A DNA stretch of 64,000 nt from Icerya purchasi (GCA_039619475.1 CM077116.1:277775258-277839257), one strand, 5' to 3'; shown: positions 26,986 to 36,745, counted from the stretch's first letter. Program-made: numbers and translations. Notes: a model not told the origin generated them from the letters alone.

Positions 26986-27299
26986 CGGTCTAAAATGGAA
27001 AAAAAAAACAACTTTTGGTTTTGGTAAACCGTAGAAATATACGATTTTGTTCATTTGTAGATATTGTAAATTCCTCGATAAATACTGAAAATTATGTTTT
27101 CATTTACATTAATGCAAAAGATAGACGTCTTAAAAAATTCATTTTTGAATGTTTTGATATGGTATACGTATATGCATGACGGTGCCAGTTCGTTTTTATA
27201 ATAACTTGGCTGCATACGCTACTTGTTGTATGCTAATATATGAAAATTACATGAAAAATGTCTACTGTATTTAAAAATTTGGAGTATCATTTTTATTTA

Positions 27300-27331
<32 letters not shown>

Positions 27332-27777
27332 GTAAATACGTTTTATAATAATAATGCGAAATTTATAATATAAATCACATCATTAGCTACAAATTCTTTC
27401 ATTTTTCGATTCTACTTTTGTACGGCAGTTTTTAAACGTGCACCATAATAACTTTTTTTCTAACGTTTTAATGTTAATGAAAAAGGTAGGCCCGAGCAGA
27501 GACTCTAGTATATAATAATTTTGAATAATTTAGGATTATCAGCACTTTGATCGATTTTTTTATTATATCGAAATCTGTATGAAAGCGATTTTAAAGACAG
27601 AGTTCATTTGGGCAGTGATGCGAATAATCATTCTATATTTGTTCGTTTTTGATTTTTAATCCATTTTTTTCCCAACTTGAATCCAAGTGTACTACTAAGA
27701 CCGCAATGTAGTATTTTGGACTTTTGACATTTTACAATATAATGAAACTCAGTTCGAAAGCATGCAAATAAAACGAA
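26986..27777. other. Intergenic DNA left of the large element
   Basis: AT-rich host DNA with a run of more than 25 T at about 27304-27330. No gene seen. Confidence 0.6.
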
Positions 27778-27783
27778 GTAAAG
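27778..27783. repeat. Left 6-bp target site duplication (GTAAAG)
   Basis: GTAAAG lies directly outside the left terminus and again directly outside the right terminus (63461-63466), without mismatch. A six-base duplication is characteristic of Maverick/Polinton integration. Confidence 0.85.
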
Positions 27784-27850
27784 AGTAGTGAATAAATGGC
27801 GACTCTAGGAAGTCTGACGTCACAACCCCAATTCCTGTCCCGGAGGCGAA
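27784..27850 (+). repeat. Left terminus of the element
   Basis: Begins with AGTAGTGAATAAATGGCG and contains the palindromic octamer TGACGTCA at 27815-27822. Identical in reverse complement to 63394-63460. The AG start is shared with Mavericks. Confidence 0.85.
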
Positions 27851-28010
27851 AAGTCACCTAAGTATTTTATTCGGGAGGCAAAAATTCACCCAATTTTTTA
27901 TTCCGACGCTGAAAATTCACCCAAGTTTCCCCCGATTTCCCCCAATTTTCCCCAATTTTCCTCAAATTTTTCCAAATTTTTTGCAAATTTCCTCCAAATT
28001 TCACCCTACA
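27848..28010 (+). repeat. Short degenerate repeats next to the left terminus
   Basis: Repeats of the type GGCNAAAA(A/G)TCACC with TTTTATTC at 27848-27925 are followed by a run of C-rich and T-rich decamers (CCCCAATTTT variants) to about 28010. Possibly binding sites for replication or integration proteins, which is only a guess. The mirror copy is at about 63234-63396. Confidence 0.6.
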
Positions 28011-28024
28011 GGTCCCGCTCGTTT

Positions 28025-28650
28025 CCGATAAACCGAACCGATTATAAATTAACCCAAGTATAATGTTTAAAGCCCGAAACTAACCCAAGTCCCCACTCTT
28101 CCCTCCCGCCCACAGCGATACCGCGATTTTTCAAAATTCTACGTGTAAGTATAAAAATTCCGAAATTAACCCAAGTGTAATATTTAAAGCTGAAAACTAA
28201 CCAAACCCCTGCTCGCCCTCCTGGCATATCTCTAAAGCGCACGCGCCGTTCCCGCGCACGCGCCGTTCCTCCGCATTTCCGATAATTCGATACGTTTAAA
28301 AATTAACCTCAATATAATATTTAAAGCTGAAAACTAACCAAACCCCTGCTCGCCCTCCTGACATATCTCTAAAGCGCACGCGCCGTTCCCCCGCATTTCC
28401 GATAATTCGATACGTTTAAAAATTAACCTCAATATAATATTTAAAGCAGGAAAGTAACCTAAGCCCCGCTCGCCCTCCTAGCATACTTAGAAGGCGCACG
28501 CGCCGTTCCCGCTCACTTGTCGATCGTTCGCGATACCGCGATTTTTCAAAATTCTACGTGTAAGTATAAAAATTCCGAATTTAACCAAAGTATAATATTT
28601 AAAGCCAGAAACTAACCTAAACCCCCCTTCTTCCTCTTTTTCCATTCGTA
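28025..28650 (+). repeat. Subterminal tandem repeat, about five units
   Basis: Units of about 110-160 bp each carry a variant of TTAACC(C/T)(A/C)A(G/A)TATAAT followed by TTTAAAGC and AACTAACC. Several also carry GCGCACGCGCCGTTCCC, an island of GC-rich sequence in very AT-rich DNA. Units 1 and 4 share an additional GATACCGCGATTTTTC block. No coding potential is credible. The mirror copy is at 62594-63219. Confidence 0.8.
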
Positions 28651-28941
28651 CGTATTTTTTTATTTTTCAGGGCGTAATTATTATAAAATTAGCCTAAGAT
28701 TTTTTTTATTTTTTTATTTCAACACATTCGCTTCAACCATCACTATATGTGACGTTGCATGCAAACACTTTCAAAACCGTTGAAACAGGATCTTAATATT
28801 CTTATAATTTCTATTCCAGTCGATACATTATTATGGAACCACGCCCTACATGTACACACTAACGCTCTAAGTATATTTCTCATTTTCTACGGTTCCAAAA
28901 ATTTTTTCTTTATTCTCCGATCGTTACAAAAGCGTACTGAC

Positions 28942-29315
28942 TAGTGATGGGAAACTTCGAAATGTTTCATTCGAATTATTCGATTGTTCGATAACTTCGA
29001 ATGCATTCGATTGTTCCACAGTTGCATTCGAAATGTTATTTCATTCGTATAATTCATTCGTATTCACATCAGTCATTCGAATTAAAATCATTCGAATCAA
29101 AATCATTCGAATTAAAATCATTCGAATCAAAAATCATTCGAATCAAAATCATTCGAATTAAAATCATTCGAATCAAAATCATTCGAATCAAAATCATTCA
29201 AATTAAAATCATTTGAATCAAAATCATTCGATTGTTTTTTTGTTTTTTTTTTTTTTTTTTTTGACGATTGTTGATTGTTTCGATTGTAAAAACATTTCGA
29301 AATCGCACATCACTA
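28942..29315 (+). mobile_element. hAT-like MITE 1 (left arm)
   Basis: The ends are TAGTGATGGGAAACTTCGAA and, inverted, TAGTGATGTGCGATTTCGAA. Flanks GTACTGAC (28934-28941) and GCACTGAC (29316-29323) form an 8-bp target duplication with one change. Eight-base duplications and TAGTG-type ends are typical of hAT elements. The inside is an array of about ten 15-bp units (ATTCGAATYAAAATC) and a long T run. Non-coding, so it relied on an outside hAT transposase. Confidence 0.75.
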
Positions 29316-29598
29316 GCACTGACAGATCACACGCTTATATCTACCATAGTGTTAGCCACCACGAAAGCGAACCATTAGATCCCGTGCACACTCTGCTCTC
29401 GATAGTTTCCCTATCATTCATAATAATTTTTCAAAGCCTAAGTATCATAGAATTAGTGCAAGTATATTTATTATTTTTTCTCACTTACGATTATTTTTCC
29501 GTCCGTAAGTATTATAAAATTAGTCTAAGTATATTTCTCATTTTCTACGGTTCCAAAAATTTTTCCTTATTCTCCGATCGTTACAAAAGCGCACTGAC

Positions 29599-29906
29599 TA
29601 GTGATGGGCAACTTCGAAATGATTCATTCGAATTATTCGATTGTTCGATAACTTCGAATACATTCGATTGTTCCACAGTTACATTCGAAATGTTATTTCA
29701 TTCGAATAATTCATTTGTATTCACAACAATCATTCGAATTAAAATCATTCGAATCAAAATCATTCGAATCAAAATCATTTGAATTAAAATCATTCAAATT
29801 AAAATCATTCGAATCAAATCATTCGAATGAAAATCATTTGATTGTTGTTTTTTTTTGACGATTGTTGATTATTTCGATTGTAAAAACATTTCGACGCACA
29901 TCACTA
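29599..29906 (+). mobile_element. hAT-like MITE 2 (left arm)
   Basis: Same ends as MITE 1, flanked by GCACTGAC and GCACTGGC. The 15-bp array has about seven units, making the element 66 bp shorter. A tandem-duplicate sister of MITE 1 rather than an independent insertion, since the flanks match those of MITE 1. Confidence 0.7.
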
Positions 29907-30090
29907 GCACTGGCAGATCACATGCTTATATCCACCATAGCGTTAGCCACCGCGAAAGCGAACCATTCGATCCCGTGCACACTCTACTCTCAATAGTTTC
30001 CCTATCGTTCATAATAATTTTTCCAAGCCAAGTATTATAGAATTAGTCTAAGTATATTTATTATTTTTTCTCACTTACGATTACTTTTCC

Positions 30091-31155
30091 ATTCGTAAGT
30101 ATTTATGTATGTTTTCCCCGGTTCTAAAAAATAAATCTATCGATTTCTCGCCCCTCAATGAATGCCCACGCATCATTCTCGCGCATGTGTCATTCATTAG
30201 TGTTACCACTTTTTTTTCAAAATTAGTCCAAGTATATTTTATTATTTTTCTCATTACGATTATTTTCAGTCCGTAAGTATTTCTGTATGTTTTCCGAGGT
30301 TTTAAAAATTAATCCGAACAGACATTCAGACTGTTGTGAAAGCATACTATCTATCAACCGCACAGATTCTACATTATACGTTACTCTATTACGAGTTCTT
30401 CAAAAAATTGATTCGAATGTGTTTTTCATTTTTTTTTTTTTTCAATCCTAAAAATTCATTCTTTCTACCCCGCCCCCTCACATCTAAAATTGCTTATCTT
30501 TCGTAATCTTTATTTATTTTATCGATTCTAAAAATTAATCAATGGTTCACTCGAAAGCGTACCGCACATTCCCACACACTTATCTTCTATCACGAATTTC
30601 CCTATTGATCATGAACATTTTTTCAACGTTAGACACAATAGCATATCACATTGGTCTCGCATACACACCACATGCAGTTCTATATGTCTAATTTTTATTA
30701 ACGATCTTTATTTTTTTTTGTACTGGTATTACTTTTTCCTACACAGTCATGTCATCATATACACTTAACATTGTCAAAAATAATTTTAACCTTTCGAGAA
30801 AGAAAAATCTCCGATCAATAAAAAATATTTATTAACATCACAATTATTTTTAATATTATTCGCTTCGCTATAAACATAATTTTTTTATTTAATAAACTCA
30901 TCCGCATCATCAATCGTTTCAAGACATTATTTTTTCGAACGTCAATACCTGTTTTCCAAGAATCGATAACCTCTGCAGGTATATATCTCGTCATCGCAAC
31001 AACCTTTACCTGCATGACTCGCATACCTTCAAGACCACTTGTACATTGCTCGCACGCTATTTCCCATTATTCGGTACAAGAATATTTTTCACACTCCCTC
31101 ACATATGCGTATACACTCAAAGTCCTCGATTACTTTGTTTGTATACAAATATATT
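30091..31155. other. Arm region between subterminal repeats and gene A leader
   Basis: No recognisable gene. A 69-codon minus-strand frame at 30815-31024 is lysine/isoleucine-rich and resembles nothing known. It is repeated with the arms (45977-46186 and, inverted, 60220-60429) only because the arms are. Confidence 0.5.
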
Positions 31156-31224
31156 CAGCTTTCTCCGACGGAACAACATTTTTCTGACGTAACATTTCCA
31201 CTGCCACAACCGATTCAAAGGTAG
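31156..31224 (+). promoter_or_regulatory. Conserved leader block upstream of gene A
   Basis: These 69 bases align without gaps to the block upstream of gene B (39389-39457). Both read QLSPxExHFSDxTF...IQR followed by TAG. The end AAAG|GTAG looks like a splice donor at 31221. It may be the end of a 5' exon or a short upstream coding frame. The opposite strand is also open and similar between copies, so the coding strand is uncertain. Other copies are at 46318-46386 and, inverted, 60020-60088. Confidence 0.55.
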
Positions 31225-31443
31225 CTAATGAGATAGACTATCGAACGGAATCATTCAAGCGGTCAGTATTAGTTTTATGATAAACATGTATATTTTGTCG
31301 AATCTGTGTTCACGCATTATTAAAAAATTTACGTCAACGTTAAAGAAAATAATTTCCTATGTTTTTTCTCTTTTTTTCTCTATCATTTATTTTTGTCTTT
31401 TATCTTTCCTTTTTCTCTTTCTTTTTCTCTGTATTTTTTTTAG
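31221..31443 (+). other. Probable 5' intron of gene A
   Basis: Donor AAAG|GTAG at 31221, and a very strong acceptor: about 75 bases of almost pure pyrimidine ending in TTTTTTTTAG at 31443. The predicted 223-nt intron is a normal insect size. Splicing would put the leader frame into a short extension that stops at TGA overlapping the gene A start codon (ATGA at 31474-31477). Prediction only. Confidence 0.5.
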
Positions 31444-31473
31444 TGAAAAGTTTGAAATACATATTATTCAATC

Positions 31474-32493
31474 ATGAACGCTAATATAGTTAACATAAGC
31501 AGCAACTCAAAATCAATTAAGCACGCTGAATTTATTCAGAATTTATTTGCAAGTGATAGCGACTCGTATACGTCTTCGTCACTTCAATTACCGCAATCAG
31601 ATGATGGTTATTCTTCAACAGAATCAACATCTTTTGCACATAAAATCGTTGGTCCAGTATTATTGTCAGATCAGATGGATATAGCGGAATATTTTGTAGA
31701 TTTCAGCTTCCATAAGGATTCTGATTATGGTTTTCTAGTAACCGAACTAGCGATGATTGAGATGTCTGGCGGGAGGTATTTACATACGCTATACAAGCCA
31801 AGCAGAGCATGGTCTGCATCAAAAATGCCTCATTTACAATGCTCTTCCGTGAGTCATTACTTGAAAAACCCCTCATTATTTCCCTGTCGGGAAGAAATAT
31901 TCATGGCACGCGATATATTCACAATATTGTCCGAAAAACCGAAGGCTCGCGTATATATTTTAACCACTTATGCAAAACTTATATTATGGGAACTTAACGA
32001 AAAGTCTGAATTGTTGCGTGACTTGGACTACGAACTCGTTAATATGGAGAAAGTCTTTCGAGTACCTAGTATCGATGATTTATATCAAGAATACTCTGGT
32101 ATAAGCAATTTGCTAACTTGTAAACACCATTATGAGAATGATATTTTTCATTGTGCGGTGAAAAATGTTATGGTGATGAGGACATGGCACGATCACGTTA
32201 TCCGTCCGCTGAAGCTTATGAACAATCTCAATATAAATGATTTAAGCCAGTTATTCATTACAGCCACCAAAGAAATGATAATTACATTATTTCCAAGTTG
32301 CATCGGGGACATTTATATATTTTTACCGGACAGATTAAAACAGGATGATACGATAAAATCATTTCTACCATGCTACGATCACGAACATGATAAAGAATAT
32401 TATATCGACGGTGATACATTACGCAGGAGTACTCGAAATTGTGTCAAAGTAAAAGATTGCGACGACTGTCAACATTCAATTCATACGGATTAA
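31474..32493 (+). CDS. Gene A: RNase H-fold-like protein with zinc-binding clusters
   Basis: A protein of 339 residues. Residues 1-65 are polar and Ser-rich, probably disordered. Residues 72-245 follow the layout of a DEDDh 3'-5' exonuclease: strand FVDFSF at 74-79, TELAMIEM at 90-97, then YKP at 107-109. The catalytic acids are not conserved: D76 is followed by S where an acidic residue is expected, and the later Asp positions are replaced. The first Cys/His set is C216, H219, C227. The second is FLPC(300)-x2-H303 with C329-x2-C332-x-H334. Both sets recur in gene B, its paralogue. It reads inward, converging on gene B. The start follows a predicted intron acceptor at 31443. The C-terminus may be truncated by a frameshift (see 32485-32620). 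Function unknown; nucleic-acid binding is inferred. Confidence 0.7.
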   Translation: MNANIVNISSNSKSIKHAEFIQNLFASDSDSYTSSSLQLPQSDDGYSSTESTSFAHKIVGPVLLSDQMDIAEYFVDFSFHKDSDYGFLVTELAMIEMSGGRYLHTLYKPSRAWSASKMPHLQCSSVSHYLKNPSLFPCREEIFMARDIFTILSEKPKARVYILTTYAKLILWELNEKSELLRDLDYELVNMEKVFRVPSIDDLYQEYSGISNLLTCKHHYENDIFHCAVKNVMVMRTWHDHVIRPLKLMNNLNINDLSQLFITATKEMIITLFPSCIGDIYIFLPDRLKQDDTIKSFLPCYDHEHDKEYYIDGDTLRRSTRNCVKVKDCDDCQHSIHTD

Positions 32494-32620
32494 AAATTCA
32501 ATAAAAGGCGCGGAATTTGAAAGATGGAGTTGTCTAGATCCTACGAAAGTTGAATATGAACATAACAATTACCTTTCAATGTACCAAAGTCAGCTTTCGC
32601 GCAGTATGTATAATATGTGA
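32485..32620 (+). other. Off-frame continuation of gene A
   Basis: In the frame shifted against gene A, about 45 codons stay open across its stop. They include NSIKGAEFERW, which parallels NPIKGANLR at the same place in gene B. The TGA at 32618 is followed at once by the polyadenylation signal AATAAA (32621-32626). This suggests that the ancestral protein ended here and a small indel near 32480-32490 shortened it. Confidence 0.6.
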
Positions 32621-32626
32621 AATAAA
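32621..32626 (+). terminator. Polyadenylation signal of gene A
   Basis: Perfect AATAAA one base-triplet after the off-frame TGA and about 130 bases after the gene A stop. A second AATAAA at 32500 is close to the stop. Confidence 0.5.
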
Positions 32627-34849
32627 ACCATATTTTTTTCTTTTACTCGCATTTTTATTTTTATTATTTCAAAATCTTTTACATTGTTTCACATAAATTA
32701 TAATGTATGTATGTATATATGTATGGAATTTTAATATGTAATAATATACATTTCCTACATTTTATTTTATTTCATGGTCATATAATTACTTTAAAATTAT
32801 TTAGATACACCGCAGATATTATAGTACCGAACACATCATTTATTATTTCATTCTATTTCAATTAATATGTTGTATGGATGAAATCACATCAATTTATGTA
32901 ACTGTTTATTTAAATTTAAATAATCTTTTTCTTTTTTTTTTTTTTATCTCTCAGCATATGCATGCGTGTATATGCTTACATATACAAGTATGAAAAAAAT
33001 TATTTTTTTATTTTTTCCTCGATATGAATGGTAAATCTACGACTTTATTTGAAAAACGGTCAAAACCTAATACATAGATTTCAAACTTTGATGGAAATTT
33101 CCGTAAAACGTTCAATTTACACTTATTATCTTAAAAAAAAAAATTTTCATTATTATTATTCATATCATTTAAATAGACTGATACGACAGAGAGAGAAAAT
33201 AAAAAGCTAAATTTTTACACGTGAGGGAGGGAGCTGATGAAAACGTACGAGTCTTATTATTTGGAATACAGATTATGAAGGAAATTTTTATTCAATGTTT
33301 CGTTCTAAGATTTTTCATTTTTTACATTTAAAATTTTTCAATACGAAAATATTTCGAAATCTACAGGAACGTCTATGAATAGTCTTCGTCATTACAGAAC
33401 ACCTACAGATCATGTATCGACACTGCATGCGCGTAAGGGTGAGTAAATATGTGTGAACATGTGTGTGTATGTATGCTTGAAATGTGCGAAATGGCTAATA
33501 AGAAACAACCGTTGAATCGCAACGACAGGTAGAGATCTGCTTATAGAATAAGAGAATGAGAGTGAGATAAATTATGTACCTTTATTATTGCAGAACTGCA
33601 CTGCAGTGGCAGACATGAAATATCCGTTAGCATCCTTTTCGAGGCAGTTTTATAAAAAAGACCGAAAATTAGCTTTAAAACTGGATGAATGAGATAGTTG
33701 ATAATAAACATACCATTAAGACCGGTATAAATGTATGTGGGCATGTGTGTGAGCACACGGTTAAATGAATGACAAAAGATTATTAACTGCATAGGCATTG
33801 TTAAATACAACTATACTGATTTATCCGTAAAACTAACAAATTTTACCGTTGTTTTCTTTCCTTTTTTTATTTCGCGTTTTACAAAAAATTCATGTTAGTT
33901 CTAAAAATATTGCTAAATTCAAATTAAATCGATCATGTTATTTTACTTTTTATTTTTGTTTCTTTAAACAATGTGTTACGATCGTATTTATCTTACTCAA
34001 TCTTTTACCTAATATTCTAACGGTTTTAGACAACAGCAGAAATATGCAAGTTACCTTGGATGTATTATATTTTATTCGTGTATATGTGTATACACGCTTT
34101 CTATACAAGCACATGCAAACATCGGATGCCGGAAATGTATGATAATATAATTTTTTAAATCAATGATTAACGTATTATTAATTTTTTTTTTCACCCTATA
34201 ATATACAAAATAACAACATACTTGCTTTTACAACAATATTTAAATTCTACAAAAAATAAATGTCCCCAGGGTGGGGAGTAAAATATCATGAAGAATCACT
34301 GTTTTTTGTTTTTTTTCTTTGATTCACGATCTTCTTTTTCTTTATATTATTTTTTATTTCAGAGATTTTTTAAATTAGTTTTCTTTTCACTGCAATATGG
34401 AATCTGTTAATTTATTGTACATGTCATATAATATGATAAATGCTAAAATTCGGAAAGTTTTTTTAAAGAAGTAATTGACAGAAGAGTATACTTTTGAAAA
34501 CAAGAGAGTGAAGAGGCTATACATAAAAAGCAATATGGTGCATTAAACATAACGAAAAAAACAAAAAAAAAAACAGAAGAAACGTAAACACAAAGACTAT
34601 TATGTTTTTTCATTAATCTATTCAATTACAACCTTTTTTTTTTTCATTCATCTATATTCTAAGTTCCATCATAAGTTTTAATTTTTTATATGATGCCTAC
34701 TAATTTCTATGTTTACTTAATTTATTTACTTTTCCACGAATGTTTTTAGAATTAAATTTTGAAAAAATTAAACATATTTTCGCACCTGCGTCAACTATCA
34801 CATTAAATACATGTAGAAATTTTCATTTCAAACGCCGCCGGAAAATAAC
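32627..34849. other. Arm region between gene A and the hydrophobic ORF
   Basis: Very AT-rich, with GTATGTATATATGTATG-type runs near 32704. Frames 33541-33810 (minus) and 33849-34142 (plus) have no family resemblance and low-complexity composition. I see no supportable gene. Confidence 0.5.
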
Positions 34850-35134
34850 ATGGGTTTTTTTTTGATATTTTTTAAAAATTTATTCATACTCTCTCTAATT
34901 ATAGCTATTTTTACTCATTTTTATATTCTACATACAATGCTTGAGGTATTAGATGATGCAAATTCTAAATACACCATATTGCTATCACTCTGTTTATTAT
35001 TTTTTTATTTGTTACTCGTTTTTTTTTTATTATTTTCTTATGTATATGTATTAGAATTAGTGATGTGCGATTTCGAAATGTTTTCACAATCGAAACAACC
35101 GATAATCGTCAAAAAAAAAAAAACAATTGAATGA
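34850..35134 (+). CDS. Small hydrophobic ORF, tail inside a MITE (left arm)
   Basis: The frame gives 94 residues with two or three stretches able to span a membrane: about residues 2-27, and 43-70, rich in Leu, Phe and Ile. The first 69 codons are element sequence; the last 26 lie inside MITE 3, so any original C-terminus has been replaced. It could be a membrane protein gene cut by the MITE, or chance coding in a T-rich stretch. Copies: 40949-41233 (minus), 50012-50296 (plus), 56111-56395 (minus). Confidence 0.25.
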   Translation: MGFFLIFFKNLFILSLIIAIFTHFYILHTMLEVLDDANSKYTILLSLCLLFFYLLLVFFLLFSYVYVLELVMCDFEMFSQSKQPIIVKKKKTIE

Positions 35135-35499
35135 TTTTTGTGAATACGAATGAATTATTCGAATAAAAACCGGAACCATCCGAACACAAACGAATGAAGT
35201 ATTCGTTAAACATCGCCTAGATTCTTTCGAGAGAAATAACATTTCGAATGATTGTTGCAAATAGGAATGAATTATTCGAATAAAAACCGAAACTATCCGA
35301 ACACAAACGAATGAAGTATTCGTTAAACATTGACTAGATTCTTCCGAGAGAAATAGCATTTCGAATGATTGTTGTGAATACGAATGAATTATTCGAATGA
35401 AATAACATTTCGAATGCAACCACGGAACAATCGAATGCATTCAAAGTCATCGAACAATCAAATAATTCGAATGAATCATTTCGAAGTTGCCCATCACTA
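35058..35499 (-). mobile_element. hAT-like MITE 3 (left arm, long form)
   Basis: Same ends as MITEs 1 and 2 but inserted in the opposite direction, with its own 8-bp target duplication ATTAGAAT (35050-35057) and ATTAGAAC (35500-35507). It lacks the 15-bp array and instead carries two tandem copies of a 117-bp unit containing TATTCGTTAAACAT. The right-arm copy has only one unit. Confidence 0.75.
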
Positions 35500-35756
35500 A
35501 TTAGAACCCATATGATTTTACAATAAAAAAAGTGTTTATACTCATTATTGAAGTTGAATATAGATAATATTTACATTTAAAGGAAAAAGAAAAAGTTATT
35601 TTTATTATTCCATTCGCACGCGAAAAAAATTATGAAATGTAAAATATATATATAATTCATGTAATATATTTACAAACGATTAACAAGAATAAAAGAAAAT
35701 TAATTTAAAAAATAAATAAATATCACAAAAAATTTAAAGATGGAAAAATTACAAGA

Positions 35757-36605
35757 TTATGATTCGTACAATGCTCGCAAATTGGCTCCTTTGATCGGGT
35801 TATGTTGGAATTCGAACAAACTTGCATGGTTGCATTGCGGACAATCTTTGATTAAGGTGGGATGTACTGCACTGAGTGGAAAAGAATCTGGAATATCATA
35901 GCTATGATGTTTAAAACACGGTAAGAAGCGTTTGATACGTCGATCATTCTTCAGTGCTACAGGTAATTTATTGTAAAAATCGCAAATTTTTTGAGGGCAT
36001 ACATTAATTAATATCTCTGCAGTAATATTTTGCATCAAGTCGCACGTAGAATATTTTACTAATGATAATATAGGTCTAACATTTACATCGTACCATTTCA
36101 TCATCACATATACATTCTGCAATGAACACCTATGTATGTTTTTATCCGTGTGTGCATCACATTTTACAACTCTTGATATTCCTTTATACATATTATTTAA
36201 TTTCCTTAAATTGGGTATACCGAATTCTTTTTCTAAATTAATAATCTTGAATCTTGAAAGTGATGTTTCAAATAGTTTTATCCATATAGTGGTAATTTTT
36301 TCATTTCCTTTAATGTAAATATTCAATGGTTCAAAATCTTCCAACACATTTTCTATATCACCAGCAATAGATTCGTAATTGTAATCTCCTGCATTCCACG
36401 GAATTGAATGACAGTTTTGAATTATCCTCATGTTTTCTTGTTTTTTATTATTGGATAATACATCCCATTCGAATGGAGGCTTGTAAATTCTATGAAATTG
36501 AATTTCACCATCGATACTTATTATTGAAAGTTCCTTAATGATGTACGTATCATTATCATATTTAAAACATTGAATATCGATAATTACCTCACGTGCTACT
36601 ATCAT
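35757..36605 (-). CDS. Gene B: RNase H-fold-like protein, paralogue of gene A (left arm)
   Basis: A protein of 282 residues that reads outward. It starts almost at the fold: VIIDIQCF at 7-14 is the position of the first DEDD strand, with D10 kept and Q12 where Glu would be. KELSIISIDGE at 24-34 and YKPPFEW at 41-47 follow, then HSIPW at 66-70 and IYIKGNEK at 96-103, where exonucleases of this fold have their second Asp. HRCSLQNV at 158-165 has Asn in place of the last Asp. Cys/His sets: C149, H152, C160, and FLPC(230)-x2-H233 with C255-x2-C258-x-H260. It shares about a quarter to a third of its residues with gene A over 170 positions, by eye. Catalysis is doubtful; a structural or nucleic-acid-binding role is inferred. 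I know similar uncharacterised proteins from arthropods but no function. Confidence 0.75.
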   Translation of the reverse strand: MIVAREVIIDIQCFKYDNDTYIIKELSIISIDGEIQFHRIYKPPFEWDVLSNNKKQENMRIIQNCHSIPWNAGDYNYESIAGDIENVLEDFEPLNIYIKGNEKITTIWIKLFETSLSRFKIINLEKEFGIPNLRKLNNMYKGISRVVKCDAHTDKNIHRCSLQNVYVMMKWYDVNVRPILSLVKYSTCDLMQNITAEILINVCPQKICDFYNKLPVALKNDRRIKRFLPCFKHHSYDIPDSFPLSAVHPTLIKDCPQCNHASLFEFQHNPIKGANLRALYES

Positions 36606-36745
36606 TGTTACAGTTGTTATTAAAGAGAAAAGAAAAAAAACTAAAACTTTTAATAGTAACTAAAATTTAAACGTGTGAAGAACACTAATTCGTGAAACTA
36701 ATAACAAGCGAGCGAATACAGTTATTCAGAGAGTTGACATAATGT

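Larger units (their letters stand above)
28867..30090 (+). repeat. Two tandem units of about 0.6 kb, each with a MITE
   Basis: Unit 1 (28867-29524) and unit 2 (29525 to about 30090) start with CTAAGTATATTTCTC and continue in parallel. They run through a MITE, then the flanking AGATCACA(C/T)GCTTATAT, then a TTACGATTA(T/C)TTTTCC block. Because both units hold the MITE with related target duplications, the insertion came first and the block was duplicated afterwards. Shorter copies of the AAATTAGTC(T/C)AAGTATAT motif recur at about 30220. Confidence 0.75.

Noticed and set aside
28042..28242. 66-codon minus-strand frame in the subterminal repeats
   Set aside because: Translated tandem repeat without start context or family resemblance.
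29213..29782. 189-codon frame crossing MITEs 1 and 2
   Set aside because: It is built from MITE ends, a T run and the 15-bp array; its repeated IIRIK units are translated satellite.
35084..35440. 118-codon minus-strand frame in MITE 3
   Set aside because: Lies wholly in the MITE, and its length changes with the number of 117-bp units; a by-product of non-coding repeats.
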